A stretch of 31,467 bases of DNA from an uncultured Propionibacteriaceae bacterium (GTDB taxonomy: Bacteria > Actinomycetota > Actinomycetes > Propionibacteriales > Propionibacteriaceae), in contig CAKZHP010000080.1 in the NCBI GenBank assembly GCA_936924635.1, positions 1 to 31,467 on the forward strand. The letters run 5' to 3'. The position numbers were made by a program, and so were the translations under genes. Below are positions 8,590 through 15,792 of the stretch, piece after piece; the stretch's first letter is position 1, and each line of letters starts with the position of its first letter. A model generated the notes under the pieces. The model was not told where the DNA came from and did not search any database. It worked only from the letters and a program-made list of their open reading frames with translations.

Positions 8590-8670
8590 CACCTGCACCA
8601 CCGGTGCGCACAGGTGCACTGCCACCTCTCTGGGCGACCTGAGCACGTAGGCGCACCGGTTGTGCAGGTG
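8590..8670. repeat. Palindromic intergenic element, copy 2 (diverged)
   Basis: CACCTGCACCACCGGTGCGC (8590-8609) and GCGCACCGGTTGTGCAGGTG (8651-8670) are inverted over 20 bp with one mismatch, around a 41-nt centre. The arm ends share ACCTGCA with the other two elements, and the centre contains GAGCACGTAGG, resembling CTGGCACGTAGG in copy 1. Like the others it lies between convergent genes. The inverted repeat is certain; membership of the same family is less sure. Confidence 0.55.
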
Positions 8671-8699
8671 CAGGCGGAAGGTCAGCGCGGCGGGTCTGA

Positions 8700-8909
8700 T
8701 CGCGGCAGGAAGCCGATCGAGGCGATGATCTGCACCGAGAGCCGGGGCGGCCTGGTGCGCTGGCGCTCTACGAGCACTGGGCGTCAGGGGGAGCGCTCGC
8801 CGAGCATCTCTCCCTGCCGCAGATGCAGGCCTTACTTGAGCGTCGGCACGAGCTCCTCGAGGGCGATCTCGAGATGGGCTTCCTCCAGCCCGTCGAGGCG
8901 ATCGGCTGA
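8700..8909 (+). pseudogene. Possible remnant of an unidentified small protein gene
   Basis: One plus-strand frame ending in TGA at 8907-8909 reads like a natural helical protein: ALYEHWASGGALAEHL, then SLPQMQALLERRHELLEGD and LEMGFLQPVEAIG. It is preceded by an in-frame stop at 8697-8699 and has no good start codon. A neighbouring frame carries PIEAMICTESRGG just before, so a frameshift around 8750-8765 could have split an older gene. I do not recognise the family. Spurious coding cannot be excluded in DNA of this GC content. Confidence 0.3.
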
Positions 8910-9020
8910 GGAGAACGAGGTGCTCACAGCCCCCCGGGGGTGGGGGCGCCGACGAGCAGACCACGCCTGCCGCCCGGTTCAGCGCAGCGAGGTACGGAGG
9001 AGGGCGCCTCCAGGAGCTCC

Positions 9021-9200
9021 TCAGCAGCAGCGCGTCGAGGGGTTGCGCTCCATGGCGTCGTACTTCTCTCGCCAGAACTCCGCCTGCGTGGGCGGGGTCT
9101 GGTCGGGGTGGTTGCGGCGCAGGTGACCGACGTACACCTCGTAGGCGTCGTCGCCGGTCACCCCGCGCCACCACCGGCGCAGCGAACGGAGCCTGCTCAA
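9021..9200 (-). CDS. YbdD/YjiX-family small protein (DUF466), CstA partner
   Basis: A 59-residue protein with the family pattern: a basic N terminus (LRSLRRWWRGVTGDDAYEVY), HLRRNHPDQTPPTQAEFWREKYD in the middle, and a terminal RCC. The proposed TTG start at 9200 overlaps the cstA stop as TTGA, so it is translationally coupled to cstA. In enterobacteria the genes ybdD and yjiX follow cstA and btsT, and their products are reported to be needed for pyruvate uptake by these carriers; the same pairing here supports the call. The start codon is inferred from the overlap and normal family length. Confidence 0.85.
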   Translation of the reverse strand: MSRLRSLRRWWRGVTGDDAYEVYVGHLRRNHPDQTPPTQAEFWREKYDAMERNPSTRCC

Positions 9201-11479
9201 TGCTCCGCGCCCGGTCGGGCCGGGGTCGGGTCGAGGCCAGCCTCCTGCCACTGCGCGAGCGCCTCCTTCTCCAGCGGCGTGGCGACGAAGCCCGCCGGGG
9301 CAAAGATGCGGCTCTCCCGGGTGTCCTCCTCGCTGGTGGGCAGCGTGCCGGCCTGGAGGGCCTTGACGCATGTGTACATGGCGGCGAGGAACACGATCAG
9401 CACCAGCGCGGCGAACGCGATCGAGAGCGTGCCCTGCACGGTGGTGTTGCGCACCACTGCGGCGATCTGGGTCGGGTTTGTCGCCGTCTGGAACTTCTGG
9501 TCCCCGCGGTCGAGGGCCGCCTTCGCCGCCGACCGCAGCGCCCAGTAGCCGAGCTTCGGGTCGGGGGAGAAGATCTTGTACCAGGACGCCGTCATCGTGA
9601 TCACGAGCACGAACACCATCGGGATGCCGGGCACCCAGGCGTACTTGAGCAGACCCTTCTTCACCACGACCGTGAACACCACCGACAGGGCCAGGCCGGC
9701 CAGCAGCTGGTTGGCGATGCCGAACAGCGGGAACAGCATGTTGATGCCGCCCAGCGGGTCGGTGACACCCATGTAGAGGATCGAGCCCCACGCCACCACG
9801 ACCAGCGCCGAGCACACCCACGCGCCCACGCGCCAGGACGGGTCACGGAACCGGTGCAGCGCCGGGATCTGGCCGATGGCGTCGGAGAACATGAATCGCG
9901 CCACCCGGGTGCCGGCGTCGATCGTGGTGAGGATGAACAGCGCCTCGAACATGACGGCGAAGTGGTACCAGAACGACTGGTCGGCGAGCACGCTGATGAG
10001 CGGCACCTGGTGCATCACCTCCGACAGGCCGAAGGCCAGCGTCGGCGCACCGCCGGTGCGGGACAGGATGGTCTTCTCACCGACGCTCGCGGCGGCCTGG
10101 GTGAAGAACGACGCGTCCACGGGCGGCAGCGCGACACCGTTCGGGCCGAAGAGGCCGAGACCGTTGGTGTACGCGGCCGCCTTGGCCGCGTCCGGGGCGC
10201 CGGTGAGGCCCGCGGGGGCGTTCATCGCGAAGTAGAGGTGCTGGTCGAGCACGCCCGCGGAGACCAGCGCCATGATCGCGACGAACGACTCGGTCAGCAT
10301 GCCGCCGAAGCCGATGAGGCGGGTCTGCGACTCCTTCTCCAGCAGCTTCGGCGTGGTGCCGGAGCTGATGAGCGCGTGGAACCCGGAGATGGCGCCGCAG
10401 GCGATGGTGATGAACAGGAAGGGGAACAGGCTTCCGGCGAAGGCCGGTCCCGCCCCCGTACGCGCGAAGCTCGTCAGGGCCGGCATCTGCACCGCCGGGC
10501 CCACGAGCAGGATGCCCAGCGCCAGCATCACGATCGTGCCGACCTTCATGAACGTGGACAGGTAGTCGCGCGGGGCCAGCAGCAGCCACACCGGCAGCAC
10601 GCTGGCGGCGAAGCCGTAGATGGCGACGGCGATGGCCAGTGTCGGCTTGTCGAGGGTGAACGCGGCGGCCCACGAGGACTCGGCCACGTAGCGGCCGGCG
10701 ACGATCGCGGCCAGCAGCAGCACCACGCCGATGAGCGAGACCTCGTTCACCCGGCCCGGGCGCCACAGGCGCAGGTAGAGGCCCATGAAGAGCGCGATCG
10801 GGATGGTCATGGCGATGGAGAACACGCCCCACGGCGACTCGGCGAGGGCGCCGATCATGATGACGCCGAGCACGGCGATGATGATGATCATGATGGCGAG
10901 CACGCCGATGATGGCGGCCCAGCCGCCGACGACGCCGAGCTCCTCGCGGGCCAGCTGCCCGAGCGAGCGGCCGCGGCGGCGCATGGAGATCCAGAGCACC
11001 AGGTAGTCCTGGACGGCACCGGCGAAGATCACGCCGAAGACGATCCAGAGCGTGCCGGGCAGGTAGCCCATCTGCGCGGCGAGCACGGGCCCGACCAGCG
11101 GGCCGGCGCCGGCGATGGCGGCGAAGTGGTGGCCGAACAGCACCCGGCGGTCGGTCGGCACGAAGTCCTTGCCGTTCTCGTACTGCTCCGCAGGTGTCGC
11201 CCTCGTGTCGTCGGGCCGGACGATGTTGCGCTCGATGAAGCGCGAGTAGATCTGGAACGCGATCAGGTAGCTGCCCACGGCTGCCAGCACGAACCAGCGG
11301 GCGTTCACCGCCTCGCCGCGGCTGACGGCGATCATCACCCAGCCGAGGGCGGCGACCAGGGCGCAGACCAGGAGACCGATGCGGGCCCGGCCGGACATGC
11401 CGTTCGGCTCGCGTACGGCGACCGGCGGCCGGTCGGGATCCGTGCGGATCAGACGCTCGTCACGCGTGTCTGCTGTCAT
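9197..11479 (-). CDS. cstA: Carbon starvation protein A (pyruvate/peptide transporter)
   Basis: A 760-residue polytopic membrane protein with many hydrophobic segments and the conserved CstA core: ENGKDFVPTDRRVLFGHHFA, IAGAGPLVGPVLAAQMGYLP, then LWIVFGVIFAGAVQDY, SGFHALISSGTTPKLL, and INMLFPLFGIANQLLAG. CstA proteins import pyruvate or peptides when preferred carbon is exhausted. The ATG at 11479 has GGAAGG at good spacing. An N-terminal cytoplasmic tail of about 30 residues (MTADTRDERLIRTDPDRPPV) precedes the first membrane helix. It is followed by the coupled YbdD-like gene. A TACTGT -10 hexamer about 45 nt upstream lies within a 16-nt box also found before the ABC importer. Proximity to pta-ackA suggests a pyruvate/acetate theme. 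Confidence 0.95.
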   Translation of the reverse strand: MTADTRDERLIRTDPDRPPVAVREPNGMSGRARIGLLVCALVAALGWVMIAVSRGEAVNARWFVLAAVGSYLIAFQIYSRFIERNIVRPDDTRATPAEQYENGKDFVPTDRRVLFGHHFAAIAGAGPLVGPVLAAQMGYLPGTLWIVFGVIFAGAVQDYLVLWISMRRRGRSLGQLAREELGVVGGWAAIIGVLAIMIIIIAVLGVIMIGALAESPWGVFSIAMTIPIALFMGLYLRLWRPGRVNEVSLIGVVLLLAAIVAGRYVAESSWAAAFTLDKPTLAIAVAIYGFAASVLPVWLLLAPRDYLSTFMKVGTIVMLALGILLVGPAVQMPALTSFARTGAGPAFAGSLFPFLFITIACGAISGFHALISSGTTPKLLEKESQTRLIGFGGMLTESFVAIMALVSAGVLDQHLYFAMNAPAGLTGAPDAAKAAAYTNGLGLFGPNGVALPPVDASFFTQAAASVGEKTILSRTGGAPTLAFGLSEVMHQVPLISVLADQSFWYHFAVMFEALFILTTIDAGTRVARFMFSDAIGQIPALHRFRDPSWRVGAWVCSALVVVAWGSILYMGVTDPLGGINMLFPLFGIANQLLAGLALSVVFTVVVKKGLLKYAWVPGIPMVFVLVITMTASWYKIFSPDPKLGYWALRSAAKAALDRGDQKFQTATNPTQIAAVVRNTTVQGTLSIAFAALVLIVFLAAMYTCVKALQAGTLPTSEEDTRESRIFAPAGFVATPLEKEALAQWQEAGLDPTPARPGAEH

Positions 11480-11522
11480 CGTTGACCTTCCAGAACGGGC
11501 GGCGGGGCCGCGTGCTAGCGGA

Positions 11523-11538
11523 ACAGTAGACCGTCACC
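11523..11538 (-). promoter_or_regulatory. cstA promoter box
   Basis: The minus strand reads GGTGACGGTCTACTGT, ending in a TACTGT -10 hexamer (11523-11528), giving a predicted leader of about 37 nt. All but one base is shared with the box before the sugar ABC importer at 18393-18408. It may be a promoter overlapped by an operator. Confidence 0.4.
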
Positions 11539-11569
11539 CTCGCGCCCGCGAGCCCTGGTCATGGCGTGC

Positions 11570-12373
11570 CTACGCCTGCTGTGTCAGCCGCGCGGTGAGC
11601 CAGCGGATGTCGTCGCTGGTGCCTGCCTTGCCGCCGGGCGTCTCGAAGACCACGGGGGCGTCGGCGTCGACGATCACCGACACCAGGCCGTCGGGGTCGC
11701 ACAGCCCGGTGCCGAGGTCGGCATGCCGGTCGGCGCTGGAGCCGAACTCGTCGCGGGAGTCGTTGGCGTGGACGAGGTCGATGCGACCGGTGATCGCGAG
11801 CACCTTGTCGACCAGGCCGAGCAGCTCGACCCCGCTGGCGTGAGCGTGGCAGGTGTCGAGGCAGAAGCCGACCTGCTCGGAGCCGTCGGCGGCCTGCACG
11901 GCACCCCAGAGCTGGGCGATCCGGTCCAGCCCGCGGGCCATCGCGCCCCCACCGCCCGCGGTGTTCTCGATCAGCAGCGGGACCGGCATCTCGAGGCCCT
12001 CGATGCACTTGCGCCAGTTGTCGAACCCCTTCTCCAGGTCGGCGTCGTCGGAGACGTGGCCGCCATGAACGATCAGGCCCTTGGCGCCGATCTCGCCGGC
12101 CATCGTGAGCTGTTTCTGCAGCTGCTGACGGCTGGGGATGCGCACCCGGTTGTTGAGGGAGGCGACGTTCAGCACGTAGGGGGCGTGCACGTACAGGTCG
12201 ATGCCAGCCGCCTCAGCCGCCTCGCGCAGGGCAGCGGCCCCTCCCGAGTACGCGATCGACGGGCCCTTCCAGCCCTGCGGGTCGCCCAGGAAGAACTGCG
12301 AGAGGCCGGCGCCGCGCGCCTGGGCCTCGGCGACCGGGTCCGTGGAGTCGACGTGCGCACCGAAGGAGATCAT
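11570..12373 (-). CDS. nfo: Endonuclease IV (AP endonuclease)
   Basis: A 267-residue TIM-barrel AP endonuclease, close to normal length. The metal-binding signatures occur in order: GAHVDS, YVHAPYVLNVAS, IVHGGHVSDD, LLIENTAGGG, FCLDTCHAHASG, DLVHANDSRDEFG, DRHADLGTG and VFETPGGKAG. It cleaves 5' of abasic sites during base-excision repair in the cytoplasm. The ATG at 12373 is chosen over upstream in-frame codons because TAGAGT (12381-12386) lies 7 nt before it and the family N terminus begins with ISFGAHV. It is divergent from the double-SDR gene, with only about 60 bp between them. Confidence 0.94.
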   Translation of the reverse strand: MISFGAHVDSTDPVAEAQARGAGLSQFFLGDPQGWKGPSIAYSGGAAALREAAEAAGIDLYVHAPYVLNVASLNNRVRIPSRQQLQKQLTMAGEIGAKGLIVHGGHVSDDADLEKGFDNWRKCIEGLEMPVPLLIENTAGGGGAMARGLDRIAQLWGAVQAADGSEQVGFCLDTCHAHASGVELLGLVDKVLAITGRIDLVHANDSRDEFGSSADRHADLGTGLCDPDGLVSVIVDADAPVVFETPGGKAGTSDDIRWLTARLTQQA

Positions 12374-12380
12374 GGGCACG

Positions 12381-12428
12381 ACTCTACGGTCGGGCACCGA
12401 CAGTTCTCGTGTCAGAGATCGCTAGCGT
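12381..12428. promoter_or_regulatory. Divergent leaderless promoters of nfo and the double-SDR gene
   Basis: On the minus strand TAGAGT (12381-12386) precedes the nfo ATG by 7 nt. On the plus strand TAGCGT (12423-12428) precedes the ATG at 12436 by 7 nt. Neither start has a Shine-Dalgarno sequence. The two -10 hexamers are 36 bp apart, so the -35 regions overlap. Confidence 0.45.
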
Positions 12429-12435
12429 GAGCGGC

Positions 12436-13845
12436 ATGCGAGTGGTGTGCCAGGACGTACCAGGCTGGGTGCCGGCCGAGGCGGCGCTGACGGCCGCGGG
12501 GCACACCGTGGGCGGTGAGCCCGAGGTGCTGGTGCTGGGGCTGCCCGGCGGATCCGACGAGGAGCGGCTGCTCGGTGCGACGCACGGTGTGTACGAGACG
12601 CTGCTGTCGACGCCGGCGCGAGGCGTGGTGCTGCTGGGGTCGCTGCGGGTGATGGAGGCGTACGACGAGCGGTGGGCCGTCGACGAGCGGTGGGTGCCGC
12701 GGCCGAGCACCGAGATGGCGTCGCTCGCTCCCTTCCTCGCCGAGCACACCGCCCGGGAAGTGGCGCGCGACGGCGGCCCACGGGTGTGGGTGATGCGGCT
12801 GGACGAGCCAGGTGGCGGGCGGCCCGGGGTGCACCCCGACGATGCCGCCTCCCTGCTGGTTCGGGTGGTGGAGCGGCTGGGCGAGCTGGGGGAGCGACGC
12901 TCGACGAAGGAGCCGGCGTTCTCGGTGGTGCATGCGACGGGCGGTGGGCGGTTCGCCGTGGCGGCGGCTGGCCGGGATCCGTTCTCGTGGCAGCCGGCGC
13001 ACCCGCGTACGGAGGAGGTGCCCGCCCGCGAGCCGGAGTGGCCCTCCGGTGCGGAGCCGATCACGGTGGCCGGGGGCGTGCAGCGGGTCACGATGTACGG
13101 AGCCGGCGGACCGCTCGGCGTCGCCACCACCCGCGAGCTGGTGCGCGAGGTCACCCTCACGGCCACCGACCTCACGCCGTTCGCGGCGCTCGCCTCTCGT
13201 GAGCCGCAGGCACCGGGGGCGCCGCTGCCCGAGTCGCTCCCGGCCCCGCACGAGGAGCGGGTCCTCGACATCACCGTGTACGAGGAGGTGCTGGACGCCG
13301 CCCGCGGCGCGGACTGCCTCGTGAACACCAGCGTCGTGCGAGAGGACGTCAAGGGCGCGTTCCTGGTCAACCTCGTCGGCGCGTGGAACGTGATGCGGGC
13401 AGCCGTGGAGCTGGGCATCCCACGGGTCGTGCTCACGGGGCCGACGCTGCAGCTCGGAGGCCCCCTGAGCTGGTTGCTGGAGTCCCGCGTGCCGGCAGCG
13501 TCGCCGCCCAAGCCGGGCGCCTGGGCGTACTCCCTCTCCAAGCACCTCGGCCTCCTGGTGTGCCGGGTGCTCGCCGAGCACCACCGGGTCGCGGCACCGG
13601 CCCTGCTGTTCACGCAGCTGCACGAGCCGACCGTCGTGGGCAACGACATCGTCGACTACTCGATCTCGTGGCGCGACGCGGGGCGTGCGGTGGCAGCCGC
13701 AACCCGTGTACAGACGTGGCCCGAGCCGTCGACCCACCTGGACGTGTCCGTCCCGAACCCGTACGGATGGGTGCAGCCCGACCTCACCTGGCAGCTGCTC
13801 GGAATCGAGCCCGAGGACTCGTTCGCCGACCGCTGGGCCCGCTGA
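12436..13845 (+). CDS. Two-module NAD-epimerase/SDR-like protein with a degenerate N-terminal module
   Basis: 469 residues made of two extended-SDR-like halves. The C-terminal half (from about residue 215) has a nucleotide-binding loop MYGAGGPLGVATTRELV, the central segment GAFLVNLVGAWNVMRAAVELGIPRVVLTGP (cited by its ends, GAFLVNLVG to RVVLTGP), and YSLSKHLG as the Tyr-x3-Lys site. The N-terminal half retains late-fold pieces (ATHGVYETLL, GVVLLGSLRVMEAYDERW) but has no glycine-rich loop at its start, and MASLAPFLAEHT replaces the usual Tyr-x3-Lys. This looks like an old duplication with a decayed first copy. The ATG at 12436 is supported by TAGCGT 7 nt upstream. It ends inside palindromic element copy 3. 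Substrate is unknown. Confidence 0.75.
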   Translation: MRVVCQDVPGWVPAEAALTAAGHTVGGEPEVLVLGLPGGSDEERLLGATHGVYETLLSTPARGVVLLGSLRVMEAYDERWAVDERWVPRPSTEMASLAPFLAEHTAREVARDGGPRVWVMRLDEPGGGRPGVHPDDAASLLVRVVERLGELGERRSTKEPAFSVVHATGGGRFAVAAAGRDPFSWQPAHPRTEEVPAREPEWPSGAEPITVAGGVQRVTMYGAGGPLGVATTRELVREVTLTATDLTPFAALASREPQAPGAPLPESLPAPHEERVLDITVYEEVLDAARGADCLVNTSVVREDVKGAFLVNLVGAWNVMRAAVELGIPRVVLTGPTLQLGGPLSWLLESRVPAASPPKPGAWAYSLSKHLGLLVCRVLAEHHRVAAPALLFTQLHEPTVVGNDIVDYSISWRDAGRAVAAATRVQTWPEPSTHLDVSVPNPYGWVQPDLTWQLLGIEPEDSFADRWAR

Positions 13846-13923
13846 CCTGCATCTTCTGGTCTGTGGCGGGCAGTACGTGCCAGATATGGCGCGTGGCGCT
13901 CGTACGTCCCAGAGGATGCAGGT
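13845..13923. repeat. Palindromic intergenic element, copy 3
   Basis: ACCTGCATCTTCTGG (13845-13859) and CCAGAGGATGCAGGT (13909-13923) are inverted with one mismatch in 15. The centre holds TACGTGCCAGATATGGCGC (13874-13892), which matches the reverse complement of 923-941 in 18 of 19 positions. The element begins at the last base of the double-SDR stop codon and ends two bases before the lactonase stop codon, so it fills the whole convergent gap. Confidence 0.65.
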
Positions 13924-13925
13924 GA

Positions 13926-14876
13926 CTAGCCCGCGCTCGCGAGGGCGATCGGGCGGTCGCAGCCGACGACCACCGGCTCCCCGAGACCGGCCTCGGTCAC
14001 GGGGAAGAAGGCGACCGAGCCGGAGTCGCGGTTCGCGACCGCCACCGTGTCACCCACCACAGCGAGCGAGGCGGGCCATCGGCCGCTGGTCGCCACCTCC
14101 TGCACCAGCACCACGCCGGGCTCGCGGCTGTCGTACACGCTCACCGTGTCGGCACCCCGGTTCGCCATGACCACCCAGGCGCCGGCGGCGGCGATGTCGC
14201 CGGCATAGCTGCGACCCTCGTACGCCGCCGTGGTGGCCGGCCCCACGATGACGTCGTCGCCCACCACCCGGCCCACCTGGTTCGACAGCTCCAGGGAGAC
14301 CCACAACCCGCCCGAGGCGTCGGCCACCAGGTGACGGGGTCCCGATCCAGCCGGGCAGACCACGGCCGTACCCACCAGACGCAGGTCCTCGTCGAGCCGC
14401 AGCACCCAGTCAGTGCCGAGGTCGGTGACCAGCAGACCACCATCGGCGAACCGCACCGTGTGCGGCCGGGACCGGTCTTGCCGCTCAGGGTCGGTGCCCG
14501 GGCCGCCGGCCGGGGCCGGCAACGTCGTGGTCCGCACCGGCCCGTACGCGACCCCGTCCCGGAGCTCGATCAACGAGACCGACCCGCCGTCGTAGTTCGC
14601 GCTCGCCAGCGCACCGCCCCCGGGCGAGACCGCGAGGTGGCACGGCCACCCGCCAACCCCTGGCAGCCGGTGAGCCGCGCCGGTCACCAGGTCCACCGTG
14701 ACGACGGTGCCGCCGTCTGCGCCGCTGGTGAGGTACGCCAGCGGTAGCGACGGGTGCGTCGTCAGGTCGAAGCCGCCCTCCAGGGGCACCTCCGCGACCA
14801 CCGCCGACGACTCCGGTGAGACGCGTGACAGCACCACCGAACCAGGTCGTTCGGAGACCACCAGCACCTCAGCCAT
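13926..14876 (-). CDS. Lactonase-family beta-propeller protein
   Basis: 316 residues built of repeated blade-like segments such as PLAYLTSGADGGTVVTVDL, GGALASANYDGGSVSLIEL, GAWVVMANRGADTVSVYD and GDTVAVANRDSGSVAFFPV. The SRPHTVRFADGGLLVTDLG segment fits the 6-phosphogluconolactonase/YkgB-type seven-bladed propellers, which hydrolyse sugar lactones, though many relatives have no proven activity. No signal peptide is visible, so it is probably cytoplasmic. The ATG has GAGGG 5 nt upstream, overlapping the stop of the permease gene, so it is the last gene of the ABC-importer operon. That suggests a role with the imported sugar or its oxidised product. The Ca2+/catalytic residues were not verified. 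Confidence 0.8.
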   Translation of the reverse strand: MAEVLVVSERPGSVVLSRVSPESSAVVAEVPLEGGFDLTTHPSLPLAYLTSGADGGTVVTVDLVTGAAHRLPGVGGWPCHLAVSPGGGALASANYDGGSVSLIELRDGVAYGPVRTTTLPAPAGGPGTDPERQDRSRPHTVRFADGGLLVTDLGTDWVLRLDEDLRLVGTAVVCPAGSGPRHLVADASGGLWVSLELSNQVGRVVGDDVIVGPATTAAYEGRSYAGDIAAAGAWVVMANRGADTVSVYDSREPGVVLVQEVATSGRWPASLAVVGDTVAVANRDSGSVAFFPVTEAGLGEPVVVGCDRPIALASAG

Positions 14877-14883
14877 GTAACCC

Positions 14884-15792
14884 TCAGCTCTTCACGGCGC
14901 CGGCGATCATCCCGGCCTGGATCCGGCGCTGGAACACGATGTACACGACCAGGACGGGCAGCATGGCGATGACGATGCCAGCGAACAGGGCCGACCAGTC
15001 ACCGGCGTACCCCTGGTCGACCGACAGCCGCGCGATGCCCAGGCCGAGCACGTACTTGTCCTTGTCGCTCAGCATGATGAGCGGGAGGATGTACGAGTTC
15101 CACATGCTCATGAACTGGAAGATCCCGACGCTGATCAGACCTGGCCGGGCCAACGGCAGCATGACGCGGGTGAACGTCGTCCAGTAGGAGCAGCCGTCGA
15201 CGCGCGCCGCGTCCATGAGCTCTCCGGGGATGGCCTGGAAGAAGGCGACCAGGAAGAACACGGAGAACGGCATGCCGTGCACGCCGGTCACCAGTGCGAG
15301 CCCCCACAGGCTGTTGAGCAGACCGAGGTTCGACATGATGAACCACAACGGCATCAGCGCGAGCACGCCGGGGAACGTCATCACGATCAGGAACATGATG
15401 CGCACGGCGCTTCGCCCGCGGAAGTCGAACTTGCTGAGGACGAAGGCGACCAGGCTGGAGAGCACCAGCGTGATGGTCATGCCGACGGCGCACACGATGA
15501 CGGTGTTGAGGAAGTAGTTGCCGAACTCGGCCGTCACCCAGGCCCGCCGGAAGTTGTCCCACTGCGGCGAGGCCGGCAGCGCCCACGGCTCGGTGAGGAT
15601 CTCGACGTCGGTCTTGAGGGAGGAGTAGAGCGTCCAGACCATGGGCACGCCGACGGCCAGGGCCCACAGCAGCAGGAACAGCTGGGCGAGCAGCCGCAGC
15701 ACCCGCCCCACCAGGCGCTTGCCGGGGCTGGCCGGGGCGAAGGCGATACCGCCGCGTGCGGTCGTACGGGCGGGAGTGGCCGGGGCGGTCAT
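14884..15792 (-). CDS. Carbohydrate ABC transporter permease, MalG/NgcG type
   Basis: 302 residues with six predicted membrane helices after a polar N-terminal tail of about 35 residues. The cytoplasmic EAA loop, which contacts the ATPase, is seen as ELMDAARVDGCSYWTTFTRV followed by MLPLARPGL. The ATG at 15792 overlaps the stop of the upstream permease gene as ATGA, indicating coupled translation and a heterodimeric channel. It belongs to the CUT1 family of oligosaccharide importers. No ATPase gene is nearby; many actinobacteria use a shared MsiK-type ATPase encoded elsewhere. The N-acetylglucosamine/chitobiose assignment rests only on the binding protein. Confidence 0.9.
   Translation of the reverse strand: MTAPATPARTTARGGIAFAPASPGKRLVGRVLRLLAQLFLLLWALAVGVPMVWTLYSSLKTDVEILTEPWALPASPQWDNFRRAWVTAEFGNYFLNTVIVCAVGMTITLVLSSLVAFVLSKFDFRGRSAVRIMFLIVMTFPGVLALMPLWFIMSNLGLLNSLWGLALVTGVHGMPFSVFFLVAFFQAIPGELMDAARVDGCSYWTTFTRVMLPLARPGLISVGIFQFMSMWNSYILPLIMLSDKDKYVLGLGIARLSVDQGYAGDWSALFAGIVIAMLPVLVVYIVFQRRIQAGMIAGAVKS

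Larger units (their letters stand above)
8549..9020. other. Gene-poor convergent gap holding a palindrome and a protein remnant
   Basis: This 472-bp gap lies between the stop codons of two convergent genes. It contains the palindromic element at 8590-8670 and a gene-like fragment at 8700-8909. The rest (8549-8589 and 8910-9020) shows no gene. A short C-run/G-run near 8930-8946 could form a weak stem. No RNA gene was recognised. Confidence 0.5.

Noticed and set aside
7820..8656. Upstream extension of pta on the minus strand
   Set aside because: The frame stays open but reads as charged low-complexity sequence antiparallel to the DUF6498-like gene. The natural Pta N terminus begins at 7819.
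8929..8946. C-run/G-run as an intrinsic terminator
   Set aside because: The stem is a homopolymer pairing with almost no loop and no U-run. It could be simple sequence.
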